This document shows positions 29,577-38,706 of a stretch of DNA of 64,000 nucleotides, one piece after another; within the stretch, counting starts at the first letter, position 1; every line of letters starts with the position of its first letter. The translations under genes were made by a program, and so were the position numbers. The stretch covers positions 3,436,001 through 3,500,000 of the forward strand of contig NZ_CP100351.1 of assembly GCF_024204645.1 (NCBI RefSeq). Reading direction: 5' to 3'. Under the pieces are notes generated by a model. The model had not been told where the DNA came from. It made no database searches and saw nothing but the letters and a program-made list of their open reading frames with translations. The DNA comes from Desulfomicrobium sp. ZS1. Its GTDB lineage: Bacteria > Desulfobacterota > Desulfovibrionia > Desulfovibrionales > Desulfomicrobiaceae.

Positions 29577-31811
29577 TCATCCACACTTGGTGAAGCCGCA
29601 GGACGGACAGACAAAGCACCCTTCCTGAAAGACCAGTTCCGTCATGCATTCGGGGCATTCGGTCTTGGACAGGGATTTGTAGGAGCTACTCGGAGTGGTG
29701 CCTTGCAAATACTTGTTTTCGAGCACCCAGGATACCGCATCGGGAATGGAGAGAAGCATGCCCTTTTTCTGAAAAACCGGATGCTCTCCTCCGATCCCTT
29801 TGAGCTGCTTGACTATTTCGCGCACATGCACGCCGGAGCGAAGCGCCAGGGAAACCAGCCGGCCAATGGCTTCGGCCTTGGCCGTGATGGATCTGCCCGA
29901 TCGGCCGATGGTGGTGAAAACCTCGAAGGGCTTGCCGTTGACCTCGTTGACCGTCAGATACAGGTCGCCAAGGCCCGTACGGACCTTCTGCGTGAATCCG
30001 TAGACGATGTCGGGCCGGTCCATGGGACGACATTCGTCATTGTTCGTCTCATCCTTCTTGCCTTCTCCGGTGCATAGGACCTGTACGCTCTTGCAGCCGT
30101 CGCGGTAAACCGTGACGCCTTTGCAGCCTTCTTCGTAGGCCATCCAGTAGATCTTGTAGATGTCTTCCTGGGTGGCGGAATTGGGCAGGTTGACCGTTTT
30201 GGAGACAGCATTGTCGGTGTGTTTCTGAAAGGCCGCCTGCATCTTCAGATGCCACTGCGGCTCGATATCCATGGAGGTCACATAGACGTTCCTGAGCTCC
30301 TCGGGGAGGAAATCCATGTTTTTGACCGAGCCCTTTTCAATCACCTCGGCCATGAGCTTTTCGGAATAACATCCCTGGTCGTGCAGGGCTTTGACAAAAA
30401 AACTGTTGGCCTCGGTCAGCTTTTCGCCATCCATGACCTGGCGCACGAAGCACAGGGCAAAAAGAGGCTCCACTCCAGAGGAACATCCGGCGATGATGGA
30501 CAGGGTGCCTGTGGGGGCAATGGTCGTGGTCGTGGCATGGCGGTAGGGCCCCAGATTCTGTTCCTTGTAGATGGAGGTTTCGTAGGATGGAAAGTGCCCA
30601 CGCTCCCTGGCCAGTTCCTTGGAAGCAGATCTGGATTCCTTTTGGATGAAATCCATCATCTGCTCGGCGAGCACGATGGCCCGACGACTGTCATAGGGCA
30701 AGTCCAGCTGGTACAGAAGATCGGCCCAGCCCATTACTCCAAGCCCGATTTTCCTGTTTTTGCGCACAGTCTCCGTGATGCGCTCCAGCGGGTATTCCGA
30801 AGCGTCGATGACGTTGTCCAGAAAGCGAACGCTTAAATGCACCACTTCGCGCAGTCTGTCCCAGTCAATTTCAACGCCCCCGTCCTTTTCGCGCACGAAA
30901 CGGGCCAGATTGATGGAGCCGAGGTTGCAGGCCTCGTAAGGCAACAGGGGCTGTTCACCGCAAGGGTTGGTACTCTCGATCTCGCCCTGGTCCGGATTGG
31001 GGTTGTCGCGGTTGATACGGTCAATGAAGATGATCCCCGGGTCTCCGCTCTCCCAGGCCTTGCGCACCAGAAGCTCGAAGACTTCGCGGGCTTTCAGCTT
31101 TTCAATGACTTCCTGCGATTGGGGGGCGATGAGGGGATATTCCTCATCATTCTCCACGGCCTGCATGAATTTTTCGGTCAGGGCTACGGACAGGTTGAAA
31201 TTATTGAGGTCCCCCTCGCGTTCCTTGGCCCGGATGAATTCCAGGATATCGGGATGGTCGACGCGCAGGATGCCCATGTTGGCTCCGCGCCTGGTTCCGC
31301 CCTGTTTTACCTGCTCGGTGGCCGTGTTGAAAATCTTGAGAAAGGAGATGGGGCCTGAAGCAACGCCGCCGGTGGAACCGACCCGGCTGTCCTTGGGACG
31401 CAGACGGGTGAAGGAAAAACCCGTGCCGCCGCCGGACTTGTGGATCAGCGCCGCGTTCTTCACCGCATCGAAGATTTCGTCCATGGAGTCGCCGACAGGC
31501 AATACGAAGCAGGCCGCCAGCTGTCCCAGTTCCGTGCCGGCGTTCATGAGGGTCGGGGAATTGGGCAGAAAATCGTACTTCGTCATCAAGGAGTAAAATG
31601 TGCGGGCCAGATCCCTGGGTTTAAAAGGCGACGAAGGGTAGTTCTTTTCCATGGATGCTATGCTTGCCGCCACTCTCCAGAACATTTCCTTCGCTGTCTC
31701 AATGGGCGTTCCGTCCAATCCTTTGCGCTGGTAACGCTTTTTGAGCACCAGCTCGGCGTTGGAATTGAGATTCACGTCGGGCAGATCAGCCGGCATTTTC
31801 ATAACGTCCAT
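29577..31811 (-). CDS. nrdJ: Adenosylcobalamin-dependent (class II) ribonucleotide reductase
   Basis: 744 residues. It reduces ribonucleotides using a cobalamin-generated thiyl radical, so DNA precursors can be made without oxygen. The active-site core is NPCGEQPLLPYEACNLGS near residue 285, with LPNSPTLMNAG near residue 77 and a finger loop APTGTLSIIAGCSSGVEP near residue 430. The C-terminus ends in a four-Cys zinc-ribbon-like tail (CPECM and CPSCGFTKCG) that carries the shuttle cysteines. It leads the nrdJ-ilvD run. No cobalamin riboswitch B12 box is visible in the 370-base AT-rich upstream region. Confidence 0.96.
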   Translation of the reverse strand: MDVMKMPADLPDVNLNSNAELVLKKRYQRKGLDGTPIETAKEMFWRVAASIASMEKNYPSSPFKPRDLARTFYSLMTKYDFLPNSPTLMNAGTELGQLAACFVLPVGDSMDEIFDAVKNAALIHKSGGGTGFSFTRLRPKDSRVGSTGGVASGPISFLKIFNTATEQVKQGGTRRGANMGILRVDHPDILEFIRAKEREGDLNNFNLSVALTEKFMQAVENDEEYPLIAPQSQEVIEKLKAREVFELLVRKAWESGDPGIIFIDRINRDNPNPDQGEIESTNPCGEQPLLPYEACNLGSINLARFVREKDGGVEIDWDRLREVVHLSVRFLDNVIDASEYPLERITETVRKNRKIGLGVMGWADLLYQLDLPYDSRRAIVLAEQMMDFIQKESRSASKELARERGHFPSYETSIYKEQNLGPYRHATTTTIAPTGTLSIIAGCSSGVEPLFALCFVRQVMDGEKLTEANSFFVKALHDQGCYSEKLMAEVIEKGSVKNMDFLPEELRNVYVTSMDIEPQWHLKMQAAFQKHTDNAVSKTVNLPNSATQEDIYKIYWMAYEEGCKGVTVYRDGCKSVQVLCTGEGKKDETNNDECRPMDRPDIVYGFTQKVRTGLGDLYLTVNEVNGKPFEVFTTIGRSGRSITAKAEAIGRLVSLALRSGVHVREIVKQLKGIGGEHPVFQKKGMLLSIPDAVSWVLENKYLQGTTPSSSYKSLSKTECPECMTELVFQEGCFVCPSCGFTKCG

Positions 31812-32183
31812 GGATACCTCACTTTCCTTGAAATAATTGTGTACCTATTGAAAATAATTGATTCTTCTTGATCGGTTTTTCTCTGTACTGGAGAAGGCTT
31901 CAGACTTCAATCGTGAGAAAACGCGGGCAATATCAAGGCTCGTCTTTGTCTCTCTAAATAAAGAAAAGATTTAGTTATTGAAATTATTAGTGGGCGCATT
32001 ATGTGCGCTTTGAGGTTAACATATCAAAATATTGATAAATTTTTAGTTTGAAAGTTTTGATGTAAATTGTTTTTGAGGTTGTTTGATTTATGCTCGCTTA
32101 GAAACAAGGAACATGGGGACATATTTGGAACATAGTTTTCACCATGTGTTCGTTTTTCGTTTAACATGTTGGTTTATTTATGT
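31812..32183. other. AT-rich intergenic region between nrdJ and rfbA
   Basis: This 372-base stretch is strikingly AT-rich against its surroundings and holds no credible ORF. It contains the direct repeat AAATAATTG (about 31840 and 31854, upstream of nrdJ), a perfect inverted repeat GCGCA-TTATG-TGCGC at 31994-32008, and a looser CATGG/CCATG inverted repeat near 32112-32153. It must hold the nrdJ promoter and the 3' end of rfbA. I see no B12 box, no clear NrdR-box pair and no standard T-run terminator. Confidence 0.6.
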
Positions 32184-33056
32184 TTAAAATGACTCTTCGG
32201 CGATTTCATGCAGATATTTTCCGTACTCGTTTTTTTTGAATTTTGCGGCCAGGAGTTTAAGCTGCTCGGCGTCGATGAAGCCTTTTGAAAAAGCGATCTC
32301 TTCGATGCAGGCGATCTTGAAGCCCTGCCTGTCCTGGATGGCTTGCACAAAGCTGCCGGCCTGCTGCAGGGATTCGTGGGTTCCGGCGTCCAGCCAGGCA
32401 TATCCGCGGCCGAGCAGTTCAACCTTGAGGCTGCCTCGGCGCAGGTATTCGCGATTGACATCGGTGATCTCAAGCTCTCCGCGCGGGGAAGGCCGCAGGT
32501 TTTTCGCGATGTCGACAACAGCGTTGTCGTAGAAATAAATACCCGGAATAACGTACTTTGATTTTGGTTTGAGCGGCTTTTCTTCGATGCTGACAACCTG
32601 GCCAGAAGAGTCGAACTCAACGACTCCGTAGCGTTGTGGGTCCTTGACCGGATAGCCGAAGACGATGCCGCCCTTATCAAGTTTGGCGCAGTCTTTGAGG
32701 ACCTTGGACAGGCCTTCGCCGTAGATGATGTTGTCGCCCAGGACAAGGCAGACGCTGTCCTGACCGATGAAGTCCGCGCCCAGGATGAAGGCCTGGGCCA
32801 GACCGTCGGGCGAAGGCTGCGCTATGTAGGAAAAATTGAGGCCAAGGTGGCTGCCGTCTCCGAGCACATCCTTGAAGCGCGGCAGGTCCTGAGGCGTCGA
32901 GATGATGAGGATGTCTTTTATACCCGCCAGCATGAGAATGGAGAGGGGATAGTAGATCAGGGGCTTGTCATAAACGGGGAGAAGTTGCTTGCTGGTGCCA
33001 AGGGTCAAGGGATAGAGCCGCGTGCCCGATCCTCCGGCCAGAATGATTCCTTTCAT
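32184..33056 (-). CDS. rfbA: Glucose-1-phosphate thymidylyltransferase
   Basis: 290 residues, the full length of RmlA/RfbA. It makes dTDP-glucose from dTTP and glucose-1-phosphate for rhamnose-type sugars. The N-terminal nucleotidyl-transfer motif [40 protein letters not shown] with the metal Asp, and [15 protein letters not shown] with the sugar-binding Glu are all present. The rmlB, rmlC and rmlD partners are not adjacent. Some homologues act on other nucleotide sugars, but the motif set is standard RmlA. Confidence 0.95.
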   Translation of the reverse strand: MKGIILAGGSGTRLYPLTLGTSKQLLPVYDKPLIYYPLSILMLAGIKDILIISTPQDLPRFKDVLGDGSHLGLNFSYIAQPSPDGLAQAFILGADFIGQDSVCLVLGDNIIYGEGLSKVLKDCAKLDKGGIVFGYPVKDPQRYGVVEFDSSGQVVSIEEKPLKPKSKYVIPGIYFYDNAVVDIAKNLRPSPRGELEITDVNREYLRRGSLKVELLGRGYAWLDAGTHESLQQAGSFVQAIQDRQGFKIACIEEIAFSKGFIDAEQLKLLAAKFKKNEYGKYLHEIAEESF

Positions 33057-33213
33057 GGGATTGATCCTTTTGATGCTGTTTCACGACAAGGAAAACACTA
33101 CTCCAGACCCACCTCACGGACAAGTGCCGGCTGATTGCGATAATGACAACAGCGCCGGGGTTTGGTAGGCAAAACAGGTCAATACAAAATAAATTGAAGC
33201 ACAAGGGGCCTGC

Positions 33214-33969
33214 ATGCGAGTAACCTGGAAGGATGCATACACCGCCACAGCAGTGATTATTGGTCAGGGCCGGGATCATCCGCTCATCCACGGCTGGTTC
33301 GATGGCGATATGGATCTACGCGTAGGGGATGTGATCGAGGATCCCTACTGCTGCGTGCAGCTTGAAAACAGGATTCGTCTCTGCCTGGAGGACGGGCTTT
33401 TCATCCCTGCCTGGGTTGCCAGAAAGGAAAATGGCGTGTTCGTGCCGGGTGAATTTTCATGCGCGCGGGCTCGGCGGGGCTTTTCCCTGGCCTGGATCAC
33501 CTTGAGCGACAAGGGGTCGCGGGGCGAGCGCGTCGATGCCAGCGGCCCGGCCATTCGCGATGCGGTCATGGAGGCCATGGACATCAGCCTGGCCCGGGGA
33601 ATGATCATTCCGGACGAGCCGGAAATTCTCAAGGCAGCTCTTGTGGATTGCTGCCTGTTTCAGGGCTTCGATCTTGTCTTCACCACCGGCGGGACCGGAG
33701 TCGGGCCCCGCGACATCACCCCGGAAGTGACCCTGCCTCTTCTGGACAAGAGTCTACCGGGGTTTGAGCGGGCCATGACTCAGGCCTCCTTGGCCAAGAC
33801 GCCGCACGCCATGATTTCCCGCGCCGTGGCTGGAGTCATGGGTCTCTCCCTGGTGGTCAATCTGCCCGGAAGCCCCAAGGCCGTGCGCGAAAATCTGCAC
33901 GCCATCCTGCCCGCGCTCAAGCATGCGGTTGAAAAACTGCAGGGAGATCCTAGGGATTGTGGACAATAA
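33214..33969 (+). CDS. MogA/MoaB-type molybdopterin protein with N-terminal extension
   Basis: 251 residues. Residues from about 88 onward form the MoCF-binding domain: AWITLSDKGSRGE, FTTGGTGVGPRDITPE near residue 155 and NLPGSPKAVREN near 215, typical of adenylyl-transfer to molybdopterin. The first 85 residues are an added domain with no motif I recognise. The family uses molybdopterin for formate dehydrogenase-type enzymes. It begins a long compact run of genes and overlaps the following kinase frame slightly. Confidence 0.88.
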   Translation: MRVTWKDAYTATAVIIGQGRDHPLIHGWFDGDMDLRVGDVIEDPYCCVQLENRIRLCLEDGLFIPAWVARKENGVFVPGEFSCARARRGFSLAWITLSDKGSRGERVDASGPAIRDAVMEAMDISLARGMIIPDEPEILKAALVDCCLFQGFDLVFTTGGTGVGPRDITPEVTLPLLDKSLPGFERAMTQASLAKTPHAMISRAVAGVMGLSLVVNLPGSPKAVRENLHAILPALKHAVEKLQGDPRDCGQ

Positions 33970-35608
33970 CCCTGAACTGAAACCCTCCGACGAATTCAAA
34001 AATTTCTATATCAAATTCTCCGTGATCCGTCTCGGGATCATGGTTTTTCTTTTGCTTTTGGCCATAGCCGAGATCGTCAATATTTCAGACAGAGGCATGA
34101 GGCTGGAAGTAAATCGTGATTTGCAGTATATTTTATTTTTTGTCAGCGGTTTTTCATTAAGTATTATATATCTCCTTGCTGCAAAGCGTTTTATTGGTTC
34201 TTTTCTGCTATTCAGGCTTCAGCTTTTTGCTGATATTTTTTTAACGACGTGGTGGGTTGTTTTAACGGGTGGATCATTCAGTGCATTTGCTTTTCTTTAT
34301 ATACTCTGCCTGTTTTTTTATGGTCGAATAATTGGATTTAAAACGATAATAATTTCTTCTTTTCTTGTCTGGATTCTTCTTTTCATCATATCATGTTTTC
34401 AATTCTACTATCCGCAATATTGGGCTCAGGCCCATATCCGCGGTTCCGATCTGGCCTATAACTATAGTTTGCTGACTTTGGCGCTTATTTTGGTCAGCTC
34501 TTTGGTCAAATTGAGTCGTACGGCGGAGAACCGGCTTCTGTTCCGGCTCATCGAACAGGAAGAAGCTCTGCGCAAAGCCGAGGAGATAAAATACCGCGTT
34601 TTTGACTGGATCGATGCGGGACTTCTGGTCGTCAACAATGTCGGCAGAATCACGACCGTCAACCAACGGACTCTTGATTGGCTTCCCGGACATAATCGCA
34701 ACGAAATGGTTGGGACCATGTTTGATGCCTATTTTCCTGAATTTCTTCCTTTCTGGAAGGATCGCGAGCTTGCGTGCCTGCGTCGAAACATGGTCATAAG
34801 CACCCACCGTGGCCTGGTTTTCGGGTTCAAGATGACTGAATTGCCCGAAAATCAAGGCTGGATGATCCTTTTTTCCGATATCACCGAAGTGCAAAGACTG
34901 GAACGGCAGGTCAAGGAAATGGAGAAGCTGGCCAGCGTCGGCGAACTGGCCGCCGGTCTGGCTCATGAAATGAAGAATCCGTTGGCCGGGATCAAGACCA
35001 GTCTGCAGCTTCTTCTCTCCGATGACCTGGAAAAGGAATTCTCCGACAGGCTCTCACGGGTCATACTGCGTGACATTGACCGTCTTGATTTTCTGCTCAA
35101 GGATTTTTTGATCTTTGCACGGCCCAAGGCGCCCGAGCCGTCCGCCCTTGATCTGGCGACGGAGCTGGAACACGTGCTCATGCCTCTTCGCCTGCAGTAT
35201 CCCGGCGTCACGATCCGCGCTCAAGTCGGGGATGAGCCGTTTTATTTTGACCGCAACCAGCTGCATCAGATTCTTATAAATCTTGTGGTCAATGCTTTGC
35301 AGGCTCTTGAAAACACGGAAGATCCGAACATCAGCATCCTGGAAGAAATCGGTCAAAGCACCAGGACCCTGATCATCGCCGATAACGGCCCAGGGGTGGC
35401 TGAGGAGATGGTGGACAAGTGCTTTGACCCGTTCGTGACCAGCAAGGCTGTTGGTTCTGGTCTGGGTCTGGCTATCGCCCGCAGGCTCGCGGCCCAGAAC
35501 GGCACATTCATCGATCTTTCCAATATTCCCACGGGAGGGACAAAGGCCGTGTTGGTTCAGGACCTCTCTTTTTTCCGGACCCAAAAGGATCCCCAGGATA
35601 CAACGTGA
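33959..35608 (+). CDS. PilS-like sensor histidine kinase (six transmembrane helices, PAS)
   Basis: 549 residues from a GTG at 33959 that overlaps the Mog gene stop; an ATG at 33923 in frame is the alternative. Six hydrophobic helices occupy residues 20-185 with almost no periplasmic loops, as in PilS. A PAS domain follows (about 200-310), then HisKA with His in GLAHEMKNPLAGIK near residue 338 and a HATPase domain with LVVNALQAL, DNGPGVAEE and GSGLGLAIARRL. No response regulator is adjacent. The NtrC-type regulator at the window start would be the right class of partner but is 33 kb away. The membrane part is AT-rich relative to its neighbours. Confidence 0.88.
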   Translation: MDNNPELKPSDEFKNFYIKFSVIRLGIMVFLLLLAIAEIVNISDRGMRLEVNRDLQYILFFVSGFSLSIIYLLAAKRFIGSFLLFRLQLFADIFLTTWWVVLTGGSFSAFAFLYILCLFFYGRIIGFKTIIISSFLVWILLFIISCFQFYYPQYWAQAHIRGSDLAYNYSLLTLALILVSSLVKLSRTAENRLLFRLIEQEEALRKAEEIKYRVFDWIDAGLLVVNNVGRITTVNQRTLDWLPGHNRNEMVGTMFDAYFPEFLPFWKDRELACLRRNMVISTHRGLVFGFKMTELPENQGWMILFSDITEVQRLERQVKEMEKLASVGELAAGLAHEMKNPLAGIKTSLQLLLSDDLEKEFSDRLSRVILRDIDRLDFLLKDFLIFARPKAPEPSALDLATELEHVLMPLRLQYPGVTIRAQVGDEPFYFDRNQLHQILINLVVNALQALENTEDPNISILEEIGQSTRTLIIADNGPGVAEEMVDKCFDPFVTSKAVGSGLGLAIARRLAAQNGTFIDLSNIPTGGTKAVLVQDLSFFRTQKDPQDTT

Positions 35609-38600
35609 ATACTTTCATCGCCGATCTGCACATTCATTCCAAATTTTCCCGGGCCACGAGCAAGAACCTTACACCCAGAAATCTGGTGGCCTGGGCCGGG
35701 ATCAAGGGCATCGACGTCCTGGCCACAGGCGACTTCACCCATCCGGGCTGGATGGATATAATCATTCAGCAGCTTGAAGCCGAGGAAAACGGACTGCTGC
35801 GTCTGCGCGACGACAAGGCACTGGAACAGGAGCTGCCCTGGTACTCCGGGAACATGAACGTGGCGCATATCCGTTTTCTGCTCTGCACCGAGATCAGCTC
35901 CATTTACAAGAAGCGGGACAAGGTCCGCAAAATTCATAATCTGGTCTTCATGCCCAGCATCGACGCGGCCCTCAAATTCAACACCCGTCTGGCGCAGGTA
36001 GGGAATCTCGCCTCGGACGGCCGTCCCATTCTGGGACTCGACGCGCACGATCTTCTTGAAATGGTTCTTGAAACCGACCCGCTGGCCTATCTCATCCCCG
36101 CCCATATCTGGACGCCATGGTTTTCCCTGTTCGGGTCAAAGTCCGGCTTCGATCGTATTGAAGACTGTTTTGAGGACTTAAGCGGAGAAATTTTCGCCCT
36201 GGAAACCGGCCTCTCCTCCGATCCTGAGATGAACTGGATGCTCAGCGCCCTGGACCGTTTTACCCTGGTGTCCAATTCCGATGCCCATTCCGGGGAAAAG
36301 CTGGGCCGAGAAGTCACTGTTTTTTCCGGAGAAATGTCTTTTGCGGGCATTCGCGCCGCCTTGCAGCGTAAGAGTGAGACGACGCGTTTTGAAGGCACCC
36401 TCGAATTCTATCCCGAGGAAGGCAAATACCACCTCGACGGTCATCGCAAATGCGGTGTCATGCTCGAACCCCAGGAGACCGCAACGCACCGCGGGTTTTG
36501 CCCGGTCTGCGGCAAACCTCTGACCATTGGCGTGCTGAACCGCATCTTTGCTCTCTCGGACCGGGATCTGCCTGTACGCCCGGCCCATCATCCGGGGTTC
36601 TCGTCGTTGGTGCCCCTGACCGAAATCCTTTCGGAAATTCTGGGGGTGGGTCCCGGCACGAAGAAAGTGCTTGGCATGTACAACCAGCTTGTTCAGGATT
36701 TTGGATCTGAATTCAGTATTTTGCGAGATGCTTCCGAAGAGGACTTGCGGCGCTCCTCCACGGTTTTGGCCGAGGCCGTGCGCAGGATGCGCCAGGGCGT
36801 GGTGCACAGGCATGCGGGGTACGACGGCGAGTATGGGCGCATCTCCATGTTCACCTCCCAGGAGCTGCTCGAATTCAAGCATGGGCGCATGCTGTCCATG
36901 GCTGCCCGCTCCGCGCCGCCGGAAGTACTGGGACAGCGCTGGCGCAAGACCAGGGGGGAGGTCTCGCCCCAGGCGGAGGAAGCGGTCCAGACGGCCAATG
37001 AAATGCAAATGGCCGCGATTCTCGCCGGCCCCGGGCCGGTGCTGGTCCTGGCCGGTCCCGGCACGGGCAAGACCCAGACCCTCATGGGCCGGGTGCGCCA
37101 CCTGCTTGCGCAGGGCGCAGACCCGGCGCGAATCCTGATCCTGACTTTCACCCGTAAGGCAGCGCGGGAATTGAAAGATCGCCTGCAGCGGCTTTGTCCC
37201 GGCCTGCCCGTGCTGCCCAAGACGGACACCCTGCACGCGCTGGGGCTTGAATACTGGACGTCCGTCATGGGCGAGGCCCCGATCCTTCTTTCCGAGGAGA
37301 GCAGCCGCAGACTTTTCGCGGCCGCCAATCCCGACCTGCAGGGCAAGGAACTCAAAACCGCCTGGAGCGAACAGTCCCTGGCCCGCGAGGACGGGGTGCG
37401 CATCCCTGGCGAACACACCAGACGCTATCTGGACGACAAGGTCCGCTTCAATCTGGTCGATTACACCGATCTGCTCGAATTCTGGCTCGAACACCTCGAA
37501 CTTGGGCAATGCGTTCCAGACTACGATCACGTCCTGGTCGACGAGGTGCAGGACCTCTCCGCTCTTCAGCTCGGACTGGTCACGGCGCTTTGCGCCCAGG
37601 GAGGGCGGGGGTTTTTCGCCATCGGAGACCCGCACCAGGCCATTTACGGATTCCGTGGCGCGGTGCGTGACGTCGAGGGCAGACTTCGCGCTCTGTGGCC
37701 GGATCTCAAAAGGATCAGGCTGGTCCACAACTATCGCTCGGCGCAGCAGATCCTAAGCCTTGCGGCGCATCTTTTTACGGAAAAGCAGACCCTGGTGGCC
37801 CAGAAATCCGTCTTGGCATCCCTCGTGCTATTCGAAGCCCAGAGCGCCGAGCAGGAGGCGGGCTGGATCGCGGGGCGGGTGCGCGAACTCCTGGGAGGCA
37901 CCGGCCACTGGCAGGCGGACACGCACGAGGGGAAAAACATCTCTCCCGGCGACATCGCCGTGCTGGTGCGTTTCAAGGCTCTTGTCCCGCCCATTGCCAA
38001 AGCGCTTGAGAGCGCCGGGATACCCGTGTCCGTGCCGGAGCAGGAGTCCTTTTTTGTCGATGCGCGGGTGGATCTTCTTTTGCGGATCGCCGGAAACGTG
38101 CTCGGACTGCCCGACGCCGTGGACGAGCAGATTCCGTCCTGTCCCGAGGGTGTGGTCGAGAAGGGACCGCTGGCCATGGCCGTTCATTTCTCCGCGACCC
38201 CGCCGTTTGACGCCCTGTTCTGGAAGAGCCGCGCCTTTGTGGATCTGGTCAAGGCCTTCCAGGCCTGCTCGGGCTGGCGCGGGCTTCTGAACATGGTCCG
38301 GCTTGAGACCGAGCTTTGCGCCATCAGGGCCAAGGCCCAGAAAGTGCAGATCATGACCATGCACGGGGCCAAGGGGCTTGAATTCGAGGTTGTGTTCCTG
38401 CCCGGCCTGGAAGAGGGCATCCTGCCTTTTGCGGGGATGGACATGCTCCTTGGCAAGCCCGGCGACGACCATGGGCTCGACATGGACGAGGAACGCCGCC
38501 TCTTCTACGTCGGCCTGACCCGGGCCAAATCCATGCTTTTCCTGAGCCACGCGGCCAGCCGCCGTGTTTTCGGCAAGACCTTGAAGCTCGCCCTGTCGTC

Positions 38601-38706
38601 CCTGGTGCGCCGTCTGCCGCAGGACATGCTGCGTAAAAGCGCCATCAAGCGCCATGTGCGCCTGACTGAACGGCAGCTGAGCCTTTTTGACCCGCATGCG
38701 CTTTAG
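35605..38706 (+). CDS. Fusion of EndoQ-like PHP nuclease and UvrD/PcrA-type helicase
   Basis: 1033 residues. Residues 1-400 match the EndoQ/TIGR00375 layout: PHP metal motif DLHIHSKFSRATSK at 7-20, LIPAHIWTPWFSLFGSKSGF near 165, NSDAHSGEKLG near 225, zinc-finger cysteines (KCGV near 283, CPVCGKP near 300) and a helix-hairpin-helix LGVGPGTKKVLGM near 350. EndoQ cuts DNA 5' of deaminated bases. From about 465 a superfamily 1 helicase follows: Walker A AGPGTGKTQT near 482, TFTRKAARELKDRL, VDEVQDLS near 645, GDPHQAIYGFRG, HNYRSAQQIL, MTMHGAKGLEFEVVF and YVGLTRAKSM. It overlaps the kinase by four bases and CbiR by eleven. The fusion is seen directly; coupled nick-and-unwind repair is inference. 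Confidence 0.88.
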   Translation: MNTFIADLHIHSKFSRATSKNLTPRNLVAWAGIKGIDVLATGDFTHPGWMDIIIQQLEAEENGLLRLRDDKALEQELPWYSGNMNVAHIRFLLCTEISSIYKKRDKVRKIHNLVFMPSIDAALKFNTRLAQVGNLASDGRPILGLDAHDLLEMVLETDPLAYLIPAHIWTPWFSLFGSKSGFDRIEDCFEDLSGEIFALETGLSSDPEMNWMLSALDRFTLVSNSDAHSGEKLGREVTVFSGEMSFAGIRAALQRKSETTRFEGTLEFYPEEGKYHLDGHRKCGVMLEPQETATHRGFCPVCGKPLTIGVLNRIFALSDRDLPVRPAHHPGFSSLVPLTEILSEILGVGPGTKKVLGMYNQLVQDFGSEFSILRDASEEDLRRSSTVLAEAVRRMRQGVVHRHAGYDGEYGRISMFTSQELLEFKHGRMLSMAARSAPPEVLGQRWRKTRGEVSPQAEEAVQTANEMQMAAILAGPGPVLVLAGPGTGKTQTLMGRVRHLLAQGADPARILILTFTRKAARELKDRLQRLCPGLPVLPKTDTLHALGLEYWTSVMGEAPILLSEESSRRLFAAANPDLQGKELKTAWSEQSLAREDGVRIPGEHTRRYLDDKVRFNLVDYTDLLEFWLEHLELGQCVPDYDHVLVDEVQDLSALQLGLVTALCAQGGRGFFAIGDPHQAIYGFRGAVRDVEGRLRALWPDLKRIRLVHNYRSAQQILSLAAHLFTEKQTLVAQKSVLASLVLFEAQSAEQEAGWIAGRVRELLGGTGHWQADTHEGKNISPGDIAVLVRFKALVPPIAKALESAGIPVSVPEQESFFVDARVDLLLRIAGNVLGLPDAVDEQIPSCPEGVVEKGPLAMAVHFSATPPFDALFWKSRAFVDLVKAFQACSGWRGLLNMVRLETELCAIRAKAQKVQIMTMHGAKGLEFEVVFLPGLEEGILPFAGMDMLLGKPGDDHGLDMDEERRLFYVGLTRAKSMLFLSHAASRRVFGKTLKLALSSLVRRLPQDMLRKSAIKRHVRLTERQLSLFDPHAL

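Noticed and set aside
31812-32183. Cobalamin riboswitch upstream of nrdJ
   Set aside because: No B12 box (GCCACTG on the nrdJ strand) or adjoining conserved helices can be found.
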